Shown here in pieces: positions 52,702-61,838 of a stretch of 64,000 nucleotides of DNA. The stretch is taken from assembly GCF_018131015.1 (NCBI RefSeq), contig NZ_JAFCJJ010000003.1, forward strand, positions 248,001 through 312,000, read 5' to 3'. The stretch's first letter is position 1. Each line of letters opens with the position of its first letter. This stretch comes from Bradyrhizobium diazoefficiens (GTDB lineage Bacteria > Pseudomonadota > Alphaproteobacteria > Rhizobiales > Xanthobacteraceae). Position numbers and translations under genes: made by a program. Below the pieces are notes generated by a model. That model saw only the letters and a list, made by a program, of their open reading frames with translations, did not search any database and was not told the DNA's origin.

Positions 52702-53961
52702 ATGGATGCTGGTAACGCCGTTCAAGGTGCATCACTCGGCAAGGAGATCGTGGGTCGGATCAACGAACTCGCCGCGATCTCGGAAGAAGGCGACAAGCTC
52801 ACCCGCATCTATCTCAGCAAGGAGCTGCGCGAGGCTGGGGACGTGATCCTCGGCTGGATGCGGGCGGCCGGCATGAGCGCGAGTCTCGACGCGGTCGGCA
52901 ATGTCTGCGGTCGCTACGAAGGTGAGCGGCCGGGGGCGCCCTGCCTGATGCTCGGCTCGCACTACGATACCGTGCGCGATGCCGGCAAATGGGACGGGCC
53001 GCTGGGCGTGATTACGGCGATCGCCTGCGTCGCGGACCTCTATCGCCGCGGCAAGCGCCTGCCATTCGCGATCGAGGTCATAGGCTTTGCTGACGAAGAA
53101 GGGGTGCGCTTCGCCTCGACCTTGCTCGGCAGCCGCGCGGTCGCCGGCACTTTCGATGCGAGCGTCCTGAGCGCACGCGACCGTGACGGCGTGTCGATGC
53201 GCGATGCGATGACCACGTTCGGCCTCGATCCGGATCGCATTGGCGCAGCCGCGCGGATGCGGCGCGATTTGCTGGCCTATCTCGAATTGCACATCGAGCA
53301 GGGACCGGTGCTGGAGGCGCAAAACCTGTCTGTCGGCGTGGTCACGGCGATTGCCGGCGCGACGCGGCTCGCCGCGCGGCTGACGGGCATGGCCGGTCAT
53401 GCCGGCACGGTGCCGATGGCGCTGCGGCGTGATGCGCTGGCGGGCGCGGCCGAATGCATAGGCGCGATCGAGCAATTCTGCCGGGCCGATGAGGGCGGAC
53501 TGGTCGGCACCGTCGGCTACATCCACGCAAAACCCGGCGCGACCAATGTCATTCCAGGAGAGGTATCCTTCACCATCGACATGCGCGCGCCGAGCGACAT
53601 GCACCGCAAGCGTGCGGTCGCCGATGTCGTCCGGCAGATCGAGGCAATCGCAAAGCGGAGGCAGCTGGCGCTCCAGCTCGACATCACCCATGACAATCGC
53701 ACCGCGCCTTGCGCGCCCTGGCTCAAGGAGCAGATCGCGCAGGCGATCAGCTCGGAGGGGTTTTCCGTGTTCGAACTGCCGAGCGGGGCGGGACATGACG
53801 GCATGGCCATGATCGACATCGCCGACGTCGGGATGATCTTCGTCCGCTGCCGCGGTGGGATCAGCCATCATCCGGACGAGCATGTCGAGCTTGCCGACGC
53901 CGACGCCGGCGCGCGGGTGCTGCTGCGCCTGATCGAGAATTTCAGGCCGCGGGAAGCGTAG
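52702..53961 (+). CDS. allantoate amidohydrolase-type zinc hydrolase (AllC/HyuC family)
   Basis: A 419-residue M20/HyuC-family amidohydrolase. Metal ligands appear in LGSHYDTVRDAGKWDG (His, Asp), GFADEEGVRF (Glu), YLELHIEQGPVLE (His) and GGISHHPDEHVELADA (His). The dimerisation lid includes GMAGHAGTVPM and the substrate Asn is in KPGATNVIPG. Family members hydrolyse allantoate, ureidoglycine or N-carbamoyl amino acids. In this ureide region allantoate is the best guess; it follows PuuE. ATG 52702 was chosen because GGAAAG precedes it; the longer frame has poor support. It is divergent from the system-2 transporter. Confidence 0.85.
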   Translation: MDAGNAVQGASLGKEIVGRINELAAISEEGDKLTRIYLSKELREAGDVILGWMRAAGMSASLDAVGNVCGRYEGERPGAPCLMLGSHYDTVRDAGKWDGPLGVITAIACVADLYRRGKRLPFAIEVIGFADEEGVRFASTLLGSRAVAGTFDASVLSARDRDGVSMRDAMTTFGLDPDRIGAAARMRRDLLAYLELHIEQGPVLEAQNLSVGVVTAIAGATRLAARLTGMAGHAGTVPMALRRDALAGAAECIGAIEQFCRADEGGLVGTVGYIHAKPGATNVIPGEVSFTIDMRAPSDMHRKRAVADVVRQIEAIAKRRQLALQLDITHDNRTAPCAPWLKEQIAQAISSEGFSVFELPSGAGHDGMAMIDIADVGMIFVRCRGGISHHPDEHVELADADAGARVLLRLIENFRPREA

Positions 53962-54058
53962 TCCCGCTCGCAACATACCGGGTTGAGAGACGAATCAAGC
54001 GTGTTTAGGGTACTGACGACCAACACTTCAGATTGCGCAACCTCATTCAATCACGCCT

Positions 54059-55431
54059 ATGAACAGCGATATTTCTGTTCCATCACACCGCGAGAACCGA
54101 TTTTACCAGGGACCCGCCGCGACCTTTGTCGCCAATGCGCTTCAGGCGGTCAATTTTCTTGGCGACCGCTTCCTAAGGAAGTCGCACCATTACTCTGCGG
54201 CGATCGATGACCTCTACAGGCATTCGATGGACAGTGCCTTTTCGGTGACCGAGTCCTTCCTCTCACCGGCGCACCGCACGCCTCCGCCTATTACCCGCGC
54301 GACTTCGCCTGGTTCTATCCCGACGTGCTCGACCCAGAGACCGTCATGGACGCGCAGGACGCGGTGCGGCGGGCCCGGCTGCTCGAAAAGAGCATCCGTC
54401 TCTTGCTGGAAGCGGTTCGCGCCGATGTCGTCACCACGACCATCGTCCCGGCGGGGCGCGCCCGGTATCTGGGCGTGAACTATTTTTCGCGGCCCTCGGA
54501 TACGCTGCTGGGTGTCATTGCCGGTCTTCAGCAGATGATTTCCGCCGAGGAGAGGGTGTCGTCCTATCTGGCGATGTCACAATGCGCTCATGCCGGCCGC
54601 CTGCTGCTGGCCGAATATGGCGCCGACCTGAAGCGGGCAATCTTGCGCCTCGCGAGCGAGCTCGAGCCGTTCGACGCCGGCGGGACCAGGTATTTGCTGT
54701 GCGACGTCTCGACGCCACGCTCGGCGGCAACGGACACCCGCGCCGAGCGCAAACGGTTCGTCACCAACGCTTGCGTCTACACGACGTTCGTGTGGGGCGT
54801 TGAGCTTGGAGTTGTCGACGAGAACGAGCTGAAGCGGCTGCTCGGGCGCGACCTCGCGCAGTACAAGACGGACCTGCTCGGTCTTTTCGGCAGGGACGGC
54901 TATATCAGACATTCCCTGGAGGGCCGGGCGGGCGCGCCGGCGTCCTCAGTTGCGCTCGATTTCGTCAATGTGCACCGCGGATTTTGGGATCTGAACGACG
55001 CAAGCGAGCGTGCCCTGTTTGCGGCGACGACGGATCTGATCATCGCCGAGCCGCGGTTTCGCATCCCCAGCACGTTCCACTTCCTGGTGTCGGCGGAAAA
55101 TCCGCGGAACAAGATGATCCACAAGATCGCGGCGCCCGCCTACCAGGGACGCTCGTCCTGGCCGACATTCAATGTTGAATTCGCCGACCGCATGCTGGAC
55201 TACGATGCGTGCGCGGGGAGCGAAACCTACCGGGCCTGTGCCAAAGGGATATTGAAGGACATTCGGACCGCGACCGAGGTCCACGGCGGATATCAGGAGC
55301 TGATCTCGGAATCAGGCCTGAAATATCGCACATGGGCCTATCAGGGAGCCGTCGCTCACTCATGGTTCCCCCGTTTCCTGTCTGTCTGGAGGAGGGCCTA
55401 TGGAACGCCGCTCCTCAAGTGGAATGACTGA
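54059..55431 (+). pseudogene. frameshifted gene, possibly six-hairpin glycosidase-like
   Basis: The frame begins MNSDISVPSHRENRFYQGPA at ATG 54059 and changes frame near 54260-54265. The downstream frame continues TGAPHASAYYPRDFAWFYPD and runs to 55431. The 1373-nt span is one base short of a multiple of three, consistent with one missing base (CTCTCACC for, say, CTCTTCACC). The protein of about 457 residues is helix-rich, with GYQELISESGLKYRTWAYQG and AVAHSWFPRFLSVWRRAYG near the end, like the closing helices of (alpha/alpha)6 glycosidases, but I do not recognise the family firmly. Either a recent pseudogene or a sequencing deletion. Confidence 0.65.
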
Positions 55432-55438
55432 TCCGCAG

Positions 55439-55660
55439 TCAAGCCACGAGATCCAGCAGCCGGCACGATCCCCGCACCAGCGCCTTGCGCCCGATGGGCG
55501 TGATCGCGGGTACGCCGCCATCGACCGCGACAAGTCCGAGCTTGACGAGGTCATCGATGACATAGGCCTTCAAGAGGCGACCGTTCGGTACGGGATTGCG
55601 AAGCGCACGCAGCGCCTCCCACTGAACCGATGCAAGATCGAAGTCGACATCGTTGCTCAT
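55439..55660 (-). CDS. small protein of unknown function, winged-helix-like
   Basis: A 73-residue protein (MSNDVDFDLASVQWEALRAL, then PNGRLLKAYVIDDLVKLGLV and ITPIGRKALVRGSCRLLDLV). The alternation of two helices and a beta-hairpin with GLVAVDGGVPAITPIGRKAL resembles a winged helix-turn-helix. GAGG lies 6 bases before the ATG. It converges with the frameshifted gene. No function assigned. Confidence 0.6.
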   Translation of the reverse strand: MSNDVDFDLASVQWEALRALRNPVPNGRLLKAYVIDDLVKLGLVAVDGGVPAITPIGRKALVRGSCRLLDLVA

Positions 55661-56004
55661 GTTGCCTCAAGCGCTAGTAGCGTTCGCGCGTCCCTGTTAG
55701 CGGCGCTGCATGAAGACCATGCGACGACAATGAGTCCGGATTTCGGAGAGCTGTTTGGAAAATCTCTACGCAAGCAGCCGCACATCATTGCGTCACAGGA
55801 GTTAAGATCGTTTGCGGATGAATATCGTCCCGATCCCCGATCACTAATTGATGATCTGATCGTGTGAACCTTCTACCGCAGTGCACGGGAAGCACCGCTG
55901 TCCCATCGGGTGTCGCGTTATGCACAGAATTAGTGGAGCGAGCGGGACGGGACTCTGTTACGTTGATCCGCGGGGAATGGCTTCACACGGCAGGAGTGGA
56001 GTGC
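55661..56004. other. 344-bp region without a clear gene
   Basis: Lower GC than its surroundings. A 45-codon frame (55730-55867, MSPDFGELFGKSLRKQPHII...) is open on the plus strand but has no ribosome site and rare-codon-rich third positions. I see no RNA gene or repeat. Confidence 0.4.
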
Positions 56005-56187
56005 ATGAACAGGCTGGTCGAGATTCGACACCAGGAATTCTATTGCCGGGAGCGCGCCGCGCTCGACTCAGAGCGCCGGCTTTTCTGGCTCGCACAGGCG
56101 AGGGAGTGGGAGCAGCTTGCGCTTGACGAGATCGCCTATCACTTCCGGGAGTGCAATCTGGTCCAAGAGGAGTTGACGGCAGCCTGA
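56005..56187 (+). CDS. small conserved-looking hypothetical protein
   Basis: A 60-residue hydrophilic, helical protein (MNRLVEIRHQEFYCRERAAL, ending LVQEELTAA) with many charged residues and two Trp. ATG 56005 follows AGGAG 8 bases upstream, so the longer frame from 55864 is not used. It converges with the VWA gene. No function assigned. Confidence 0.55.
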   Translation: MNRLVEIRHQEFYCRERAALDSERRLFWLAQAREWEQLALDEIAYHFRECNLVQEELTAA

Positions 56188-56200
56188 TCGTGATCGCCGT

Positions 56201-57577
56201 TTACTGATAAGTCGCCACGATATCGGAGACCGCCCGCTCGAGCTGTTGTGCGGTCGCACATTGGCGCACCACGCTGCAGAACGTTGCATAGCGCGGCATC
56301 TCGGAATCGCCAAAGCCCCAGGCGAGGCGACCTTCCGGATTGAGCCAGACCAGCCGCTTCGAGCGCTCGGAGATACGGCGCAGGATGTCGGCGCGCGGAT
56401 CGAGGTTGTTGCTACGGGCATCGCCAAGCACGATCACCGTGGTCTGCGGGGTCAGCGTGCTCATCCATTCCTTCTCGAAATCGACCAGCGATGAGCCGTA
56501 GTCGGACGAGCCGAAGCCGACTTTGGACATGATCTCTGCCATCGCCGCCTCCGGCGACTTGGACTCCAGAATTTCGCTGACTTCGATCAGGTGCGAGGAG
56601 AAGGCGAAGGAACGGACGTCGTCGACCACTTCATGCAGCGAGTGGATCAGAAGCAGGAAGAAATCGGAGACCTGCGCCACCGAGCCCGAGACGTCGCAGA
56701 GGGCGATGATCTTCGGCCGGTCGCGGTGCTTGCGCTTCCAGGCGGTGAGGAAGGGTACGCCGCCCCAGGCGGCATTGCGTCGCAACGTGCGGCGAACGTC
56801 GAGATGGCCGCGGCGCTGGCGCTTGCGCGGTTTCGAATAGCGCTCGCGCAGGCGGCGCGCGATCTGGCGGATCAGCGCGCGCATCTCGTCGACCTGGCGC
56901 CGCTCGATGCGCGCGAGCGGCGCATTGCGGAGGATTTCGTTGCGGAGGTTCTCGGCCTCCTCGCGGGCATAGAGTGCAAGCCCCTGGGAAACGGTGTCGC
57001 GCACCGCTTCGCGCAAGGCGTCGAGCGCGGTGCGCAGGCGCTCGGCCAGCGACGGGTTGGTCGCTGTCAGCTCGTCGAGTTCGTCGCGCAGGCGCTGCAG
57101 GCCCATGGCGTCGAGGATGCGGCTGGAAAAGATGCCGCGCTGGGTGGAGTAGCGGATGTCGGAGAGCGAAGCCGCACCGGCGGCGCTGGCGATCGCGGCT
57201 TGAATCGCGTTGCGATCCTGCGACAGCAGCATCTGCGCGAGCGGACCCAGGGCTTCGGGCGGCTGGCCCTCGCCGGCGTCGCCGGCCTCGCCGGAGGAGG
57301 GGGACTGATCGGCGTGCTGCGAAGCGTCGTCGTTGTTAGCCTCGGGCTGGTCTTGCCGCGGCTCGGGCTGGCTGAAGAAAAGGTCAAAACAGTCGCCGAG
57401 CGCGAGCTTCTCGTCCTGCGACTTGGCGAGCGTCAGCAGCAGCGCATCGCGCAGAATGGTCCGGTCGGAGAAGCCGACCTGCGACACGGCGCGCATCGCA
57501 TCGATGCTTTCAGCCGGCGAGACATGGACGCCTGCGCCGCGTGCGGCTCGAAAGAAACGATGGAGGTTCTCGCGCAT
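56201..57577 (-). CDS. VWA-domain CoxE-like protein
   Basis: About 458 residues. An N-terminal helical part (RFFRAARGAGVHVSPAESID) leads to an acidic Gln/Asp-rich linker (about 75-110). A C-terminal von Willebrand A domain has MIDAS motif DVSGSVAQVSDFF and later TTVIVLGDARSNNLDPRAD. This is the CoxE architecture; CoxE works with a MoxR ATPase (here immediately upstream) in metal-cofactor insertion or protein remodelling. ATG 57577 is 5 bp from the MoxR stop. Confidence 0.88.
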   Translation of the reverse strand: MRENLHRFFRAARGAGVHVSPAESIDAMRAVSQVGFSDRTILRDALLLTLAKSQDEKLALGDCFDLFFSQPEPRQDQPEANNDDASQHADQSPSSGEAGDAGEGQPPEALGPLAQMLLSQDRNAIQAAIASAAGAASLSDIRYSTQRGIFSSRILDAMGLQRLRDELDELTATNPSLAERLRTALDALREAVRDTVSQGLALYAREEAENLRNEILRNAPLARIERRQVDEMRALIRQIARRLRERYSKPRKRQRRGHLDVRRTLRRNAAWGGVPFLTAWKRKHRDRPKIIALCDVSGSVAQVSDFFLLLIHSLHEVVDDVRSFAFSSHLIEVSEILESKSPEAAMAEIMSKVGFGSSDYGSSLVDFEKEWMSTLTPQTTVIVLGDARSNNLDPRADILRRISERSKRLVWLNPEGRLAWGFGDSEMPRYATFCSVVRQCATAQQLERAVSDIVATYQ

Positions 57578-57582
57578 CGGGG

Positions 57583-58530
57583 TCAACCGAAGACGTTGGA
57601 CCGTGCCGCCTTGGCAATGAAGGTCGTGATCTGGGGCTGAGCCGCCTCGATATCCGCCTCGTATTTCAAGAGCACGTTGAGCGTGTCCCTGACGATCTCG
57701 GTGTCAAGCTCTGAGGCCTGCAACAGCACCAGCACGCGGGCCCAGTCGATGGTCTCGCTGACCGAAGGCAGCTTCTTCAAATCCAGCGAGCGGATCTCGT
57801 GGATGAAGCCGACCATCTGCCGGCGCAGGGCCTGCGAGATGCCGGGCACGCGGCTTTCGACGATGCGCTCCTCCAGCCGCTGCTCGGGAAAGCCGATATG
57901 CAGGTGCAGGCAGCGGCGCTTGAGGGCGTCGCCGAGGTCGCGTTCGCTGTTGGAGGTGAGGATCACGGTCGGTGGTGTGATCGCCGAGACGGTGCCGAGC
58001 TCGGGGATCGTGACCTGGAAGTCGGAGAGGATTTCCAGCAGCAGCGATTCGAACTCCGCGTCCGACTTGTCGATCTCGTCGATCAGGAGGACGCAGCCGC
58101 CGGGGTGCTCCAGCGCCTGGAGCAGGGGCCGCGGCTCGACGAATTCCTTGGAGAAGAACACGTCGCCGAAGTCGTGGAGCTGGTCGAGTGCCGCATGAAG
58201 CGTCTGCGCGCCGCCGAGCACTTCGCCGAGCTTGTCCTTGAGAATCTGCGTGTAGAGGAGCTGCTTGGCGTATTTCCACTCATAGAGAGCCTTGGCCTCG
58301 TCGAGGCCCTCGTAGCATTGCAGACGGATCATCTTCATGCCGCGCCAGGCGGCGATCGCCTTGGCAAGCTCGGTCTTGCCAACGCCCGCGGGCCCTTCGA
58401 CCAGGATCGGCTTCTCGATCTGTTGCGACAAATAAACGGCCGTCGCGATCTGCCGGCTCGCGATATAGCCCTGCGCGGCGAGGCCGCTCTCCACTGCCTC
58501 GATCGAGGTCGAGGCCTTCTGCTCTGCCAC
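57583..58530 (-). CDS. MoxR-family AAA+ ATPase (CoxD-like)
   Basis: About 315 residues from GTG 58530, chosen because GGGAG lies 8 bases upstream; ATG 58611 has none. Walker A is EGPAGVGKTELAKAIA, Walker B is GCVLLIDEIDKSDAEF, sensor 1 VILTSNSERDLGDALKRRC. MoxR ATPases pair with VWA proteins to remodel or activate metalloenzymes. No CO-dehydrogenase gene is adjacent; the xanthine-dehydrogenase-type enzyme is about 19 kb away, so the client is uncertain. Confidence 0.9.
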   Translation of the reverse strand: MAEQKASTSIEAVESGLAAQGYIASRQIATAVYLSQQIEKPILVEGPAGVGKTELAKAIAAWRGMKMIRLQCYEGLDEAKALYEWKYAKQLLYTQILKDKLGEVLGGAQTLHAALDQLHDFGDVFFSKEFVEPRPLLQALEHPGGCVLLIDEIDKSDAEFESLLLEILSDFQVTIPELGTVSAITPPTVILTSNSERDLGDALKRRCLHLHIGFPEQRLEERIVESRVPGISQALRRQMVGFIHEIRSLDLKKLPSVSETIDWARVLVLLQASELDTEIVRDTLNVLLKYEADIEAAQPQITTFIAKAARSNVFG

Positions 58531-58677
58531 GAAAGGGCGCTCCCAAAGGTCTTGCTTGGGGCTTGTTCTGCCTGCGTTCCCGGCAAAGAACAAGCCTCGT
58601 TTGGGAGACATCAGACCCGCGCGGACGGCGATTTTTCCGCTTAACGCAAATAGTTGGGCGGACCACCGAACGCGCGA

Positions 58678-58878
58678 TCAGTGCCGCAGAACCTCCGGCT
58701 TGCGGACGGTCTGCCGGACCTCGGCGCCGCAATCGGCGCATTCGTAGACGAAGTCGATCTTGGCCAGGCTCCAATGCGGTTCGACCTCGCGCACATACAT
58801 CGGCAGGAACCCCATGCAGGTGGGGCAAATTACAGGCGCGATCTCGATATCCTGATGATGCTGTACATAAGCTGGCAT
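58678..58878 (-). CDS. small zinc-ribbon protein
   Basis: A 66-residue protein with two CxxC pairs (VICPTCMGFLP and YECADCGAEV), one zinc ribbon, and a short basic C-terminus. AGGAG precedes the ATG at 58878. No function assigned; it lies between the MoxR gene and the quinone reductase gene. Confidence 0.65.
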   Translation of the reverse strand: MPAYVQHHQDIEIAPVICPTCMGFLPMYVREVEPHWSLAKIDFVYECADCGAEVRQTVRKPEVLRH

Positions 58879-59105
58879 CTCGGCTCTCCTTCGCAGGCGA
58901 CCACCAAACCCCGAGGCAAACGCTACTGCCGGTCGCGCCAACGCCGTCATCAACTCTTACGAACAGAGACGGAACGGCGGGCGTTTGTCGTTCGCTGTGA
59001 CATTCTTGTTACGTCTCTGTACTGTGACGGGCGGACCAAATGCCTATTTCACAGGTCGATCAGGTTCTCTGACCTTTACTCAACAACAATAGGGGAGCAA
59101 CGCCC

Positions 59106-60080
59106 ATGACGCATGCCATTCGTTTTCACAAGACCGGCGGTCCGGAAGTCCTGGTTTGGGAAGAGGTCAGCGTCGGCAAGCCCGGGCCCGGCGAGGCGCG
59201 CATTCGCCACACTGCCGTCGGTCTCAATTTCGTCGACATCTATAACCGCTCGGGTCTCTATCCGGCGCAACTGCCGAGCGGGCTCGGCAGCGAAGCGGCG
59301 GGCGTGGTGGAAGAGGTCGGCCCGGGCGTTACCGATCTGAAGCCGGGCGATCGCGTGGCCTATGGTGCCTCGCCGCTCGGCGCCTATTCCGAATCCCGGC
59401 TGATTCCGGCCGACCGGTTGCTGAAGCTGCCCGACGGTGTCGACGACAGGACGGCGGCGGCGATGATGCTGAAAGGCCTCACCACGCAGTACCTGATCCG
59501 GCAAACCTATCGGGTGAAGGCCGGCGACACCATCCTGCTGCACGCGGCGGCTGGCGGGGTTGGATTGATCCTGAGCCAGTGGGCAAAGCATCTCGGGGCC
59601 ACGGTGATCGGGACCGTCAGCAACGACGAGAAGGCCAAGCTCGCCAAGGCGCATGGCTGCGACCATGTCATCATCTACACGCGCGAGGACTTCGTGAAGC
59701 GGGTCGACGAGATCACCGGCGGCAAGAAGGTGCCGGTGGTCTACGATTCCGTCGGCAAGGACACGTTCCTGAAATCGCTGGACTGCCTCGCACCGCTCGG
59801 CGTCGTTGCGCTGTTCGGCCAGTCCTCCGGCGCCGTCGAGCCGCTCAATCTCGGCCTGCTGGCGCAGAAGGGCTCGCTCTACGTCACCCGGCCGACCCTG
59901 TTCACCTACGCCGCCAAGCGCGAGAACCTGGTGGCGATGGCGAATGAGCTGTTCGAGGTGGTGAAGTCCGGTGCGGTCAAGATCGAGGTGCACCAGACCT
60001 ATCCGCTGAAGGATGCCGCCAAGGCCCACGCCGATCTTGCCGCACGCAAGACCACGGGCTCCACCGTGTTTACGGTGTGA
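59106..60080 (+). CDS. NADPH:quinone oxidoreductase (QOR, MDR family)
   Basis: A 324-residue zinc-independent medium-chain reductase. GLNFVDIYNRSGLYP and LPSGLGSEAAGVVEEVGPGV are the catalytic-domain signature; LLHAAAGGVGLILSQWAKHLG is the dinucleotide-binding motif, with a short AxxGVG form typical of NADPH-specific quinone reductases. It probably performs one-electron reduction of quinones for oxidative stress defence. It is monocistronic, with a candidate hairpin (about 60099-60119) before the convergent gene. Confidence 0.9.
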   Translation: MTHAIRFHKTGGPEVLVWEEVSVGKPGPGEARIRHTAVGLNFVDIYNRSGLYPAQLPSGLGSEAAGVVEEVGPGVTDLKPGDRVAYGASPLGAYSESRLIPADRLLKLPDGVDDRTAAAMMLKGLTTQYLIRQTYRVKAGDTILLHAAAGGVGLILSQWAKHLGATVIGTVSNDEKAKLAKAHGCDHVIIYTREDFVKRVDEITGGKKVPVVYDSVGKDTFLKSLDCLAPLGVVALFGQSSGAVEPLNLGLLAQKGSLYVTRPTLFTYAAKRENLVAMANELFEVVKSGAVKIEVHQTYPLKDAAKAHADLAARKTTGSTVFTV

Positions 60081-60119
60081 TGTCAGGGCGGGTCGCGGCG
60101 CGGGCCGTCGGCGCCCGCG

Positions 60120-60395
60120 TCACGTCCGCTCGTGCTTGCGCAGGTCGCGGGCGTGATCGAGGCGGATCGCCTGGAGATCGACGTCTTCGGGCGGGATCTG
60201 CGGCAGGGCGGCTTCGGTCAGGATGGTCTCGGTCACATCCTCGACCGAGCCGTCCACGATTTCGTGGATGAAGGAGATGTTGTTGTATTCGCCCGAGGTA
60301 ACGCGGGAAATGACCTCGCGCCGCGTGATCTCGGGGTCGACAACGGCCTCGCGGCCGCGCCGCCCGTAGTCGATCATCACGACAAAATACTGCAT
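60120..60395 (-). CDS. small protein of unknown function
   Basis: A 91-residue, mixed alpha/beta acidic protein (MQYFVVMIDYGRRGREAVVD, ending RLDHARDLRKHERT). It has no signal peptide and no motif known to me. ATG 60395 follows AGGA. It precedes no obvious operon partner. Confidence 0.6.
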   Translation of the reverse strand: MQYFVVMIDYGRRGREAVVDPEITRREVISRVTSGEYNNISFIHEIVDGSVEDVTETILTEAALPQIPPEDVDLQAIRLDHARDLRKHERT

Positions 60396-60494
60396 CAAAA
60401 ACGGTCCTGCCGCACTCGTGATCGGAGCGCGGCAGAATATTTACGAAAAACAGAAAGAAGTCAAGCGCAATTTCCAAAAATCGGAAATCGCCGC

Positions 60495-61103
60495 CTACTT
60501 GCCCTTCTTGCGGGGACGAGCCGACTTGGCGCGCAGCCGCTCGAGCTGTCCCTTGGGCATGGACAGGCAGATCTCGCCGACCCAGTCGAGCTTGACGCCG
60601 ACGATCGGCTTGGCGTTGAAGCTCGTGAGATTGACCAGGGTAGGGGACTTGCCCCGCTCGATGGTCTTCAGATAGCGCTCGCCGGTCTTGAGCCGGACCA
60701 CCGCTTCCTCGCCGTAGAAGCTCGACAGCGGGTAGCGCTGGTCCTTGTAGACAACGATCACGTCGCCGCTCTCGTATTTGGGCAGCATCGAATCGCCGAC
60801 GATCTCGAAGGCGACGGTCTCCTCCATGATCGGAAAGGGCAGCACGATGTCGCCGAGGCCTTCCGGGGGGACCTGCTCGAAATCCGGCTCGATCACGGCG
60901 CCGGCGCCGACGCGGCCCATCACCGGCGCGAGATTCAGCTCAAGGTATTGCATGATCGGCAGAATTTCCGAGGCCTTCACCAGGCGTTCGCCGCCCAGGA
61001 TTTCCGACACCGCGCCGGGGCGGACGCCCATCGCCGCGGCCAGTCCGCCCTTGCTCTTGCCCGTCTTCTCCAGGCCCCGTTCGATCATAGCGACGTCCAA
61101 CAT
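60495..61103 (-). CDS. S24-family repressor (LexA/CI-like) with N-terminal HTH
   Basis: A 202-residue repressor. The N-terminal helix-turn-helix is in GLAAAMGVRPGAVSEILGGE; the C-terminal S24 peptidase domain has the Ser in VGDSMLPKYESGD and the Lys in GERYLKTIERGK. A possible Ala-Gly cleavage site lies in GRVGAGAVIEP, as in LexA and CI. GAGGGG precedes the ATG. It is divergent from a GcrA-like gene across a 163-bp AT-rich region with TTCGGAAT repeats. Such repressors usually respond to DNA damage by self-cleavage. It may be a phage-derived or SOS-type regulator. Confidence 0.85.
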   Translation of the reverse strand: MLDVAMIERGLEKTGKSKGGLAAAMGVRPGAVSEILGGERLVKASEILPIMQYLELNLAPVMGRVGAGAVIEPDFEQVPPEGLGDIVLPFPIMEETVAFEIVGDSMLPKYESGDVIVVYKDQRYPLSSFYGEEAVVRLKTGERYLKTIERGKSPTLVNLTSFNAKPIVGVKLDWVGEICLSMPKGQLERLRAKSARPRKKGK

Positions 61104-61142
61104 GGTACTTCCCCTCGATTGCCCGTGGTCACGCCTCTTGTA

Positions 61143-61207
61143 ATTCGAAATTCGGAATTGATGCAATTATGAATATCAGAAATATGGCTTGACTTTCGTT
61201 TCGGAAT
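61143..61207. promoter_or_regulatory. candidate operators in the S24-repressor/GcrA divergent region
   Basis: ATTCGAAATT (61143-61152), ATTCGGAATT (61150-61159, overlapping in register) and TTTCGGAAT (61199-61207) repeat a near-palindromic TTCGGAAT unit. The region is AT-rich in a GC-rich genome and lies between the divergent repressor and GcrA-like genes, as expected for repressor operators. Confidence 0.45.
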
Positions 61208-61266
61208 ACCGGAAGGTGCATCCCGCCTCCAGTCGTGGGATCGGAGGCGCATCACAGGACAGCAGC

Positions 61267-61800
61267 ATGGAACCGGGCCATTGGCCGTCGGAGCACTCCG
61301 ACGCGCTTTGCGAATATTTTGTGAAAGGACTGTCATATGCGGAGATCGGAAAGGAGATTAACCTAAGGTTTGGAACGTCTTACACGCGCAGTGCGGTGAT
61401 TGGCCGCGCCAAGCGCCTGGCCCTCGCCGCACCGGCGCGGGTGACGAGCCCCTCGATCGTGTCGTCCTTGCCGGACGGGGCCTGCGAGATTTCGCCGTCC
61501 CGTCCAGTGCCGCCATGCCTGAATCTGCCGCCGAAATCGGCGATGCAGCCGGCCGCGCCGGTGAGGCTGCGATGCGTCGGTGTCCAGCCACGACTGATTT
61601 CACTCGTCGAACTCGCGCCGGACGACTGCCGCTATCCCTACGGCGGCGACAAGGACGGGGAGGCGATCGCCTTCTGTGGTCATCGGCGCAAATCCGGCTC
61701 CAGCTATTGTCCGCCGCATGCGCGCCTGACGGACGCTTCACGAACCGCTTCCGGCCGTACCGCCGGGCCGGTCGTGCTGAGGCTGGTCTCGGCCGCCTGA
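61267..61800 (+). CDS. GcrA-family cell-cycle regulator-like protein
   Basis: A 177-residue protein. The N-terminal homeodomain-like part EHSDALCEYFVKGLSYAEIG and TRSAVIGRAKRLAL corresponds to the GcrA DNA-binding helix region, and the C-terminal LAPDDCRYPYGGDKDG...FCGHRRKSGSSYCPPHARL carries the Cys/His pattern of the GcrA C-terminus. GcrA proteins bind sigma70 and methylated GANTC promoters in alphaproteobacteria. Divergent to an S24 repressor, this copy may be a paralogue rather than the main cell-cycle GcrA. Confidence 0.75.
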   Translation: MEPGHWPSEHSDALCEYFVKGLSYAEIGKEINLRFGTSYTRSAVIGRAKRLALAAPARVTSPSIVSSLPDGACEISPSRPVPPCLNLPPKSAMQPAAPVRLRCVGVQPRLISLVELAPDDCRYPYGGDKDGEAIAFCGHRRKSGSSYCPPHARLTDASRTASGRTAGPVVLRLVSAA

Positions 61801-61838
61801 CCGGCCTTTGAATCGTCAATCTTGCTAGGAGTCTCCGA

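Noticed and set aside
55730..55867. 45-codon frame (MSPDFGELFGKSLR...)
   Set aside because: No ribosome site, AT-rich third positions and no family resemblance; left as part of an unassigned region.
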